Shown here in pieces: positions 1-4,641 of a stretch of DNA of 6,804 bases. Each line of letters begins with the position of its first letter. Position 1 is the first letter of the stretch. The stretch comes from Oscillospiraceae bacterium (GTDB lineage: Bacteria > Bacillota > Clostridia > Oscillospirales > Oscillospiraceae). The position numbers and the translations under genes are program-made. A model generated the notes under the pieces. The model did no database searches and was not told the origin of the DNA. It saw only the letters and a program-made list of their open reading frames with translations. The stretch is taken from positions 1-6,804 of the forward strand of contig JAFYUG010000291.1 in NCBI GenBank assembly GCA_017558545.1, in the 5' to 3' direction.

Positions 1-488
1 CCGACGATGCTGAGGCTGTTGCTGCTGCTGCCGCCAAGGGCGTGGAGCTGGCTGATGCCGCGGAAAAGACCTGGGGCAATGCTCTGTATGCTTGCTTCGA
101 TCAGAGAGTGGAAGAGAAACTGATTCAGCCCACCTTCATCACCATGTATCCCGTTGAGGTCAGTCCCCTCACCAAGCGCAGCCCCGCTGATCCCCGCCTC
201 ACTGAGCGCTTTGAGCTCTTCATTTGCCACAGCGAGCTGGCAAATGCTTACTCCGAGCTGAACGACCCCATCGACCAGCGCTATCGTTTCGAGAAGCAGG
301 TTGAGCAGCGCGAGCGCGGCGACGATGAAACCGAGATGCTGGATGAAGACTTCCTGCTGGCTCTCGAATACGGCATGCCTCCCACCGGCGGCATGGGTAT
401 GGGCATTGACCGCTGCGTCATGCTCCTCACCGGCGCAGACTCCATCCGCGATGTTCTGCTCTTCCCCACTATGAAGCCTCAGGATTAA
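1..488 (+). CDS. lysS: Lysyl-tRNA synthetase, class II (C-terminal part, 5' truncated)
   Basis: This is the last 161 residues of a class II lysyl-tRNA synthetase, which charges tRNA-Lys with lysine in the cytoplasm using ATP. The reading frame is open from base 3 without a start, so the gene begins upstream; E. coli LysRS is about 505 residues, so roughly one third is present. Diagnostic segments are the YPVEVSPLTK block, ELANAYSELNDPIDQ with RFEKQ, GDDETEMLDEDF, and class II motif 3, GGMGMGIDR, followed by MLLT and IRDVLLFP near the C-terminus. The fragment starts in an alanine-rich stretch (AVAAAAAKG) in the catalytic-domain insertion region. Codon choice is that of a highly expressed gene: I saw no ATA isoleucine codon here, whereas ATA is frequent in the downstream operon. 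The stop at 486-488 is followed directly by an intrinsic terminator, so lysS is the last gene of its transcript. The GTG at 42 is internal and not a start. Confidence 0.97.
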   Translation, partial: DDAEAVAAAAAKGVELADAAEKTWGNALYACFDQRVEEKLIQPTFITMYPVEVSPLTKRSPADPRLTERFELFICHSELANAYSELNDPIDQRYRFEKQVEQRERGDDETEMLDEDFLLALEYGMPPTGGMGMGIDRCVMLLTGADSIRDVLLFPTMKPQD

Positions 489-500
489 TTTAAGATTTTT

Positions 501-534
501 AATGCCGCAAATGAGTAATTTGCGGCATTTTCTA
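501..534 (+). terminator. Rho-independent terminator of lysS
   Basis: A perfect 12-bp stem (AATGCCGCAAAT at 501-512 with ATTTGCGGCATT at 518-529) closes on a 5-nt loop (GAGTA). The T run at the end of the right arm continues into TTTTCT. It lies 12 nt after the lysS stop and isolates lysS from the MerR promoter that begins about 12 nt later. Confidence 0.92.
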
Positions 535-545
535 TAATTTAGCTA

Positions 546-576
546 TTGCTTGTTACGTTGCGTAATGATGTAGGAT
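546..576 (+). promoter_or_regulatory. MerR-type promoter with 19-bp spacer and central operator dyad
   Basis: The -35 is TTGCTT (546-551) and the -10 is TAGGAT (571-576), separated by 19 bp. That is the over-long spacing characteristic of promoters controlled by MerR-family proteins, which twist the DNA to realign the two boxes. Inside the spacer is the perfect dyad TTACG-TTG-CGTAA (553-565), a plausible operator. Transcription would start near 583, just before the Shine-Dalgarno site, giving a very short leader. Because the dyad lies directly before a MerR gene, autoregulation is the natural inference. The promoter boxes are read by eye and not experimentally mapped. Confidence 0.72.
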
Positions 577-584
577 GCTTTCAT

Positions 585-593
585 AAGGAGGTG
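585..593 (+). promoter_or_regulatory. Shine-Dalgarno site fixing the MerR start
   Basis: AAGGAGGTG is a near-perfect anti-16S match, 6 nt before ATG 600. It decides the start: the longer open frame from 546 would run through the promoter and operator. Confidence 0.93.
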
Positions 594-599
594 AACGCT

Positions 600-1328
600 A
601 TGTCAAAATACACAAGCGGAGAGCTTGCAAAGCTCTGCGGCGTGTCTGTCAGAACTGTGCAGTATTATGATTCCCGCAATATTCTTGTGCCCAGCGCCCT
701 GAGCGAAGGGGGAAGAAGGCTTTATAGCGAAGTTGATCTGAAGCGCATGAAGATAATATGCTTTCTCCGCGAAGCCGGAGTTCCTATCAATAAAATAGGG
801 GAGCTATTTTCCGAAGACCATCCCGAGAAGGTCATATCCCTTCTTTTGGAGCAGCAGCAGAAAGCGCTGTGCCATGAAATTACCGAGGGGCAGAAGAAGC
901 TGGACATAATAGAAAACATGGCCAGAGAGCTTAAAAGCATAGAAAACTTCTCCGTGGACTCTATAGCTGATATAGCGCAAATTATGAAGAGTAAAGATAA
1001 ACGCAGGAAAATGCTTTGGACAATGGCTCTCACCGGAATTCCTCTGTCAGTATTCCAGTGGGTATCCATCATCTTGTGGATTACAAATGGCCTTTGGTCG
1101 CTTTTCGCAATCTGGCTTTGCGCGGCTATTCCCTGGGGAATAATCCTCAGCAAGCATTATCACAGGCATACAAGTTATATTTGCCCCGAGTGCCATGAGG
1201 TATTCAAGCCTCGTTTCAAGGAAGTTTTTTGGAGCTATCATAACATCAAGATGCGCCGCCTCACTTGCCCAAAGTGCGGCCGCAAGGGTATGTGTATTGA
1301 GCTTTATGAGGAGATAAATAATGGCTAA
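600..1328 (+). CDS. Membrane-anchored MerR-family transcriptional regulator with C-terminal zinc ribbon
   Basis: The product is 242 residues. Residues 1-70 are a MerR winged helix-turn-helix (YTSGELAKLCGVSVRTVQYYD, split over 4-24, then GGRRLYSEVDLKRM and FLREAGVPINKI), which binds DNA as a dimer. Residues about 75-115 are a charged helix consistent with the MerR dimerisation coiled coil. Unlike a classical MerR, the effector region is membrane: two hydrophobic helices at about 139-160 and 165-184 joined by a loop of only a few residues (TNG). The tail carries two CxxC knuckles, CPEC at 195-198 and CPKC at 223-226, a likely cytoplasmic zinc ribbon. The DNA-binding head and the ribbon would both face the cytoplasm. 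It is the first gene of its operon and overlaps the CPBP gene by 8 nt. Its own promoter has a MerR-type spacer and dyad. The effector is unknown: no cysteine pattern of the metal-sensing MerR proteins is visible in the dimer helix. Confidence 0.92.
   Translation: MSKYTSGELAKLCGVSVRTVQYYDSRNILVPSALSEGGRRLYSEVDLKRMKIICFLREAGVPINKIGELFSEDHPEKVISLLLEQQQKALCHEITEGQKKLDIIENMARELKSIENFSVDSIADIAQIMKSKDKRRKMLWTMALTGIPLSVFQWVSIILWITNGLWSLFAIWLCAAIPWGIILSKHYHRHTSYICPECHEVFKPRFKEVFWSYHNIKMRRLTCPKCGRKGMCIELYEEINNG
1308..1313 (+). promoter_or_regulatory. Shine-Dalgarno site of the CPBP gene inside the MerR gene
   Basis: GAGGAG lies 7 nt before ATG 1321 and within the last codons of the MerR gene. It supports translational coupling of the two overlapping genes. 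Confidence 0.8.
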
Positions 1329-2079
1329 GTATAGGCAAGCAATAGTATTCACTCTCTGCCTTCTGCCCCTTGCCATTGCGGCAGGTATATTCGTGTGCCT
1401 TTATCAGTTTGAGATGCTTCCTGCTGATATTATGAATGAGGCCATTGCCCAGCTTGGAAGCAGAGAGCTTTTGATAGTTATAGCCTCGGTGCAGACGGCT
1501 GCCTATGCCCTTGTCTGCGGATTTTTTGGCTGCATTATGGCGGAAAAGCTTGGCCTTTGGATGAGTTTCCGAATAGAGATAAAGAGCCTCGCCATAACCC
1601 TTGCAATTTCCATTGTCGGCGGCGCGGTATTCAGCCTTGATTACTGGGTTTTTGGCGGCATCATAGACGGCGTCAAGTCCGCCGCCGCAGAAAGCCTAAC
1701 GGCAAAGAGCATTATTGCCAGCGTTTTGTATGGCGGCATAATTGAGGAAGTTATGCTGCGCCTATGCGTTATGAGCCTTATAGCCCTTGGCCTTTGGAAG
1801 ATTTTCTATAAAGGCCATGAGCGGGAGAATATTCCCACAAGGGTATTTGTAATTGCCAATATTGTTGCCGCTATGTTGTTTGCTGCTTTGCATTTGCCTG
1901 CAACCATGCTCACCTTCGGCTCTCTCAGCGGCATAATTTTGTTTCGCTGCTTCCTTCTTAACGGAGGCTTTGGCCTAATATTCGGCTTTATTTATAGAAA
2001 ATACGGCATTTTATACGCTATGATAGCCCACGCCCTTTTCCATATCGTTTGCAAACTGATTTGGTTTATTTTTATATGA
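1321..2079 (+). CDS. CPBP (Abi/Rce1-like) family intramembrane glutamic endopeptidase
   Basis: This 252-residue, strongly hydrophobic protein has about seven or eight predicted membrane helices and the conserved CPBP motifs. Motif 1 is EEVMLR (E142, E143, R147; family pattern EExxxR). Motif 2 is FAALH (F187 to H191; FxxxH). A final HALFH (H237, H241) lies in the last helix. These glutamate and histidine residues form the presumed active site, so the enzyme is predicted to be catalytically competent. In eukaryotes the family (Rce1) cleaves prenylated CAAX proteins; in bacteria, members are linked to bacteriocin immunity, peptide maturation and cleavage of membrane-bound regulators, but the substrate here cannot be told from sequence. 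The start overlaps the end of the MerR gene by 8 nt, so the two are co-translated. A membrane-anchored transcription factor encoded next door is an obvious candidate partner, which is inference only. Confidence 0.92.
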   Translation: MAKYRQAIVFTLCLLPLAIAAGIFVCLYQFEMLPADIMNEAIAQLGSRELLIVIASVQTAAYALVCGFFGCIMAEKLGLWMSFRIEIKSLAITLAISIVGGAVFSLDYWVFGGIIDGVKSAAAESLTAKSIIASVLYGGIIEEVMLRLCVMSLIALGLWKIFYKGHERENIPTRVFVIANIVAAMLFAALHLPATMLTFGSLSGIILFRCFLLNGGFGLIFGFIYRKYGILYAMIAHALFHIVCKLIWFIFI

Positions 2080-2083
2080 TTAC

Positions 2084-2126
2084 TTATGCCAAAATGATGC
2101 AGGCAGCTGCTATCATTTTGGCATAA
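2084..2126 (+). repeat. 15-bp perfect inverted repeat (intercistronic hairpin) without a T tract
   Basis: TTATGCCAAAATGAT (2084-2098) pairs perfectly with ATCATTTTGGCATAA (2112-2126) around a 13-nt loop that itself contains the palindrome GCAGCTGC (2103-2110). It starts 5 nt after the CPBP stop and ends 10 nt before the next Shine-Dalgarno site. Neither strand has a T run after the stem, so it is not a standard intrinsic terminator. It could be an RNA stability or processing hairpin, a partial attenuator that lowers expression of the last gene, or a DNA-binding site. Confidence 0.85.
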
Positions 2127-2136
2127 ACATTATTAT

Positions 2137-2145
2137 AAGGGGTGG
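2137..2145 (+). promoter_or_regulatory. Shine-Dalgarno site deciding a GTG start
   Basis: AAGGGGTGG lies 5 nt before GTG 2151. The earlier in-frame GTG at 2142 is inside this site and is therefore unlikely to be the start. Confidence 0.75.
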
Positions 2146-2150
2146 GTTTT

Positions 2151-2855
2151 GTGAGAAAATATGAAAAAGCTCTGTGCATAGCCTTGTCCGTCATGAATAT
2201 GTTTCTGCCCATAGGCTCCCTTTTGCTCCTTATATTCGGATATAAAATCACCATGAGAGGAAATGAGTATTTTGCCCTCGTCACACTAATTCTCTCTATT
2301 GCTCTCATAGTGCTTAGTGCCGGCACCGGCAAATATGATAGGGAAGGGGTCTTGTCTGTTCTTTATCCCTTGCTTGCCCCAGGGTCCTTCATAAGCACCG
2401 TTTTCTATTCCCGATATAGTTCTCTCTTTGCCTTATCCTTTATGCTTGTATCCTCCTTCTGCTGCTTTTATCTCAGCCTGCGATATTCCAATCGCGGAAG
2501 AGGCTTCAGAGAAGCTTCGGGAATTATAAGCGGACTTATGATTTTGCCTGTTCTGACCATATGCTTTTTCTCCGTTTTGTTCGGAAACTTCGGTGAAGAT
2601 ACCTTGCTGAAAAGCAAGCTGTCTCCGGACGGAAAATACATAGCCGAGGCCATATACTCCGATCAGGGCGCCTTGGGCGGCGATGGGGTTATTAAGGTTT
2701 CAAAAGCGGCTGAGCTTGACCTTGGCATACTCATAATTGAGGGCAGGCAGAAAAATGTGTATATTGGAGAGTTTTGGGACGGAAGCAATATTGCCATGCA
2801 ATGGCAGGATAATAACTCCCTGATAGTTGAAGGAAAAGTTGTTTTCAAAGGATAA
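2151..2855 (+). CDS. Unrecognised multi-pass membrane protein with soluble C-terminal domain
   Basis: The product is 234 residues from GTG 2151. I cannot assign a function. Residues 1-145 contain about four or five hydrophobic helices (roughly 8-30, 40-57, 67-86, 91-110 and 123-145) with basic residues at the N-terminus and after the fourth helix (RYSNRGRGFR). Residues 150-234 form a polar, probably beta-rich domain with the recognisable stretch SPDGKYIAEAIYSDQGALGG and a later NVYIGEFWDG / QWQDNNSLIVEG. I recall similar segments in hypothetical proteins of Firmicutes, possibly related to DUF5412, but this is memory and not a search. An odd number of helices with the N-terminus inside would place the domain outside the cell. 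It is the last gene of the MerR-CPBP operon, 71 nt after the CPBP stop with a hairpin between, and is followed by a terminator. Absence of its own recognisable promoter favours co-transcription. Confidence 0.82.
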   Translation: MRKYEKALCIALSVMNMFLPIGSLLLLIFGYKITMRGNEYFALVTLILSIALIVLSAGTGKYDREGVLSVLYPLLAPGSFISTVFYSRYSSLFALSFMLVSSFCCFYLSLRYSNRGRGFREASGIISGLMILPVLTICFFSVLFGNFGEDTLLKSKLSPDGKYIAEAIYSDQGALGGDGVIKVSKAAELDLGILIIEGRQKNVYIGEFWDGSNIAMQWQDNNSLIVEGKVVFKG

Positions 2856-2857
2856 AT

Positions 2858-2895
2858 AAAAGCTCTGGCACTGAATAAGCGCCGGAGCTTTTTTA
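2858..2895 (+). terminator. Bidirectional intrinsic terminator between convergent genes
   Basis: AAAAGCTCTGGC (2858-2869) pairs with GCCGGAGCTTTT (2881-2892) through 12 bp with one G-T wobble and an 11-nt loop. The plus strand ends in a T6 run (2889-2894). Read on the minus strand the hairpin is followed by TTTTATTTA, so it can also stop transcripts of the HAD gene, whose stop codon (2893-2895) abuts the stem. Confidence 0.9.
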
Positions 2896-3657
2896 TAGCT
2901 TAATAATTAAATTTGATAGTTTTAATATATCCTCGCCTTCAAATTCAAAGTGTCGGGTGCCTTTGGGAGCGGAGCGGGGGAGAAGGCGCAAGTCTGCCTT
3001 TTCCTGATGGGGCGGCGTTAGATTTGTGTGCATATAAATTGTGGCAAGGCCTGCGTTCTTTGCGCCGGCAATATCCGTTTCTCTGTCGTTGCCCACCATG
3101 AGGCAGGCATTCTTATCCAGCTGCTCTTTTTCTATAAGAGCCTCGAAGAAACGAATATCCGGCTTGCGGAAGCCGAAGTCCGAGGAGATATAAACTCCGT
3201 CAAATTCCTCCAATAGCCCAAGAGCGCGAAGCTCATATTCGGTGAAAATCCTCTGAGCATTGCTCAATAGCCAAAGGCGGCAACCCTTGTCTCTTAGCAG
3301 CTGCAAGGCTTCCTTCACATTGGGATAGAGCTTAATATACTCCGTGGAGCAAATGCGAAATAGCTGCGCAGCGCTAACAGACAAAACCTCGGCATTTTTG
3401 CATACATCCTTTTTCAAAAAGAGTTCTTCCATGATGCTCTCGAAGGGAATATCGGGAAAGCATTCGTAGCTTTGTCCGGACTTGGCCTCTCTGGCCTTCA
3501 AAATTTTATTAAAGCCTTCTTTCAATTCCGCTGTGGAATAGTCCGCTCCGTGATAGCGGAAATATAGAGCGGTCTTGCTCCAAACCTCTTCATTTTCCTC
3601 TGTGTGAATATCCACGAGAGTGCCGTAGAGGTCAAAAATAATATCCGTATGGGCCAT
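2893..3657 (-). CDS. HAD-superfamily hydrolase (subfamily IA), predicted phosphatase or dehalogenase-like enzyme
   Basis: The product is 254 residues and carries all four HAD motifs. Motif I is FDLYGTL with nucleophile D9; motif II is LLSNAQ with S132; motif III is K165 in FGFRKPD; motif IV is GNDRETD with D191 and D195. An alpha-helical cap (about residues 18-110) between motifs I and II marks a subfamily I enzyme. The residue two after the nucleophile is tyrosine (Y11), where phosphatases usually have the acid/base aspartate. Tyrosine is typical of haloacid-dehalogenase-type members, although many clostridial homologues of unknown substrate share it. The start is ATG 3657, chosen because GGAGG (complement of 3665-3669) lies 7 nt upstream; the in-frame ATG at 3687 falls within the promoter. 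The gene stands alone, convergent with the MerR operon and divergent from the methyltransferase gene. A nucleotide or sugar phosphate is the usual kind of substrate, but none can be named. Confidence 0.93.
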   Translation of the reverse strand: MAHTDIIFDLYGTLVDIHTEENEEVWSKTALYFRYHGADYSTAELKEGFNKILKAREAKSGQSYECFPDIPFESIMEELFLKKDVCKNAEVLSVSAAQLFRICSTEYIKLYPNVKEALQLLRDKGCRLWLLSNAQRIFTEYELRALGLLEEFDGVYISSDFGFRKPDIRFFEALIEKEQLDKNACLMVGNDRETDIAGAKNAGLATIYMHTNLTPPHQEKADLRLLPRSAPKGTRHFEFEGEDILKLSNLIIKL

Positions 3658-3664
3658 AAAAATG

Positions 3665-3669
3665 CCTCC
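3665..3669 (-). promoter_or_regulatory. Shine-Dalgarno site fixing the HAD start
   Basis: GGAGG on the minus strand, 7 nt before ATG 3657. It rules out the longer frame opening at 3687. Confidence 0.88.
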
Positions 3670-3685
3670 AAAATTTGATGAGAAC

Positions 3686-3715
3686 ATTATATATCCTCAT
3701 CTTTAAGCTTGTAAA
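3686..3715 (-). promoter_or_regulatory. Predicted sigma-A promoter of the HAD gene
   Basis: On the minus strand, TTTACA (complement of 3710-3715, 5 of 6 to the -35 consensus) is 18 bp before a perfect TATAAT (complement of 3686-3691). Transcription would begin near 3679, giving a leader of about 22 nt that holds the Shine-Dalgarno site. Confidence 0.75.
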
Positions 3716-3786
3716 GGAAATATTAATTCAAGCAAATTTCAGGCAAAAATCGGCATAAAAAGCCCCATTATACATTTAAATAAAGA

Positions 3787-3818
3787 TTGACAGACTCAAA
3801 AGGCTGGTGTAGTATAAT
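3787..3818 (+). promoter_or_regulatory. Predicted promoter of the methyltransferase-dprA-topA cluster
   Basis: A perfect TTGACA (3787-3792) is followed by a perfect TATAAT (3813-3818) at an unusually long spacing of 20 bp. An overlapping, weaker -10 candidate, TAGTAT (3810-3815), sits at the ideal 17 bp. The DNA just upstream (about 3768-3786) is AT-rich, as in an UP element. Which -10 is used cannot be decided by eye. The leader to ATG 3879 would be about 50-55 nt. Confidence 0.68.
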
Positions 3819-3862
3819 CCATGATTTTATATATAAGGTATAATAGGTGTTAGTATAACCAT
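3806..3862 (+). repeat. Two imperfect 17-nt direct repeats, 40 bp apart, in the promoter and leader
   Basis: GGTGTAGTATAATCCAT (3806-3822) and GGTGTTAGTATAACCAT (3846-3862) differ by one inserted T and one missing T. The first overlaps the -10 box, the second lies in the leader before the Shine-Dalgarno site. They may be a pair of operator sites or the remnant of a duplicated promoter; a third TATAAT at 3839-3844 lies between them but has no good -35. Confidence 0.6.
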
Positions 3863-3868
3863 TTATTT

Positions 3869-3873
3869 GGAGG
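3869..3873 (+). promoter_or_regulatory. Shine-Dalgarno site fixing the methyltransferase start
   Basis: GGAGG lies 5 nt before ATG 3879. The in-frame TTG at 3867 overlaps it and is not a credible start. Confidence 0.88.
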
Positions 3874-3878
3874 CAAAA

Positions 3879-4622
3879 ATGGAAATTCTCACTTCCAGAC
3901 AGAACAAGACCATAGCCCATCTGCGTAAGCTGGGCAGCGACAAAGCCTACCGCCATAGCTGCGGAGAGGCTGTTTGCGATGGCCTCAAGCTCCTTAAGGA
4001 AGCCTCCATGTGGGGCGTTGAAATACTGTCCGTTTTCTGGATAGGGGAGAGCGCTATGTCCTTGCCTGCCTCCATAAAGCAGTATTCTCTCTCTGCCGAG
4101 CTTATGGATTATGCTTCACCTCTTAAAAATAGCCCCGGCCCTCTTTTCACCTTCCGTATGCCCAAGTGGCAGGAAGATAAGCCCGGTCGCTGCCTTGTGC
4201 TGGAAACCATTCAGGATCCCGGCAATCTCGGCACCATCCTCCGCACAGCCAATGCCCTTAATATGGACACGGTTATTCTCACCGGAGATTGCGCCGACGT
4301 ATATAATCCCAAAACTGTTCGCGCCGCCATGGGTGCGGTGTTCCGCCAGAGAGTTCTTACCATGACAAGAGATGAAATGCGAGAGTATCTCACCAAGCAT
4401 GGCATGAGCTTGTATGGAGCGGCCTTGTCCGATTCTTCCAGGGACATCCGCCAGCTTAATCTTGAAAAATGCGCCGTTGCCATAGGCAGCGAAGGCAAAG
4501 GCCTTTCTGCGGATTTCCTCAAGATGTGCGATGGCCAGCTGATTATTCCCATGAACGAACAGTGCGAATCCCTCAACGCAGGCGTAGCTGCTGCCATAGT
4601 AATGTGGGAGCTTTGCCGCTGA
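3879..4622 (+). CDS. SpoU/TrmH-family RNA 2'-O-ribose methyltransferase
   Basis: This 247-residue protein is predicted to transfer a methyl group from S-adenosylmethionine to a ribose 2'-OH in rRNA or tRNA. Residues 1-80 resemble the SpoU substrate-binding domain (SRQNKTIAHLRKL, then CDGLKLLKEA). Residues about 105-245 are the SPOUT catalytic domain with its three motifs: motif 1 ETIQDPGNLGTILRTANA (109-126, with N116 and R122), motif 2 KTVRAAMG (145-152), and motif 3 with AIGSEGKGLS (201-210) leading to IPMNEQCESLNAGVAAAI (223-240), which forms the cofactor-binding knot. Length is normal for the family. The target nucleotide cannot be told from the sequence; RlmB, TsnR-like and YsgA-like enzymes share these motifs, so no symbol is given. 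It is first in a cluster with dprA, 19 nt downstream, and topA, and has its own predicted promoter. Confidence 0.95.
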   Translation: MEILTSRQNKTIAHLRKLGSDKAYRHSCGEAVCDGLKLLKEASMWGVEILSVFWIGESAMSLPASIKQYSLSAELMDYASPLKNSPGPLFTFRMPKWQEDKPGRCLVLETIQDPGNLGTILRTANALNMDTVILTGDCADVYNPKTVRAAMGAVFRQRVLTMTRDEMREYLTKHGMSLYGAALSDSSRDIRQLNLEKCAVAIGSEGKGLSADFLKMCDGQLIIPMNEQCESLNAGVAAAIVMWELCR

Positions 4623-4641
4623 GGCAAAAGGGGGATAAATC

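Noticed and set aside
15..41. GCT/GCC repeat at the window start as a microsatellite
   Set aside because: It encodes an alanine-rich helix at the expected place in LysRS, with mixed codons, and needs no repeat-expansion explanation.
722..1153. Open frame of 143 codons on the minus strand, antisense to the MerR gene
   Set aside because: It is a shadow of a clearly recognised MerR coding sequence and has no credible start context.
2084..2126. Reading the 15-bp hairpin as a Rho-independent terminator
   Set aside because: The bases after the stem on either strand contain no T run, so standard termination is unlikely.
2118..2136. Possible promoter for the last operon gene (TTGGCA, then TATTAT)
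   Set aside because: The boxes are only 7 bp apart, and the first lies inside the hairpin arm; no acceptable spacing is found.
600..2855. MerR operon as a recent foreign insertion because of its AT-richer codons, including frequent ATA
   Set aside because: The contrast is with lysS, a highly expressed gene. dprA, a core gene, uses ATA similarly, and no integrase, direct-repeat boundary or tRNA junction is visible.
3839..3844. A second TATAAT in the methyltransferase leader as an independent promoter
   Set aside because: The sequence at the -35 position (AATCCA, 3816-3821) matches only 2 of 6 consensus bases.
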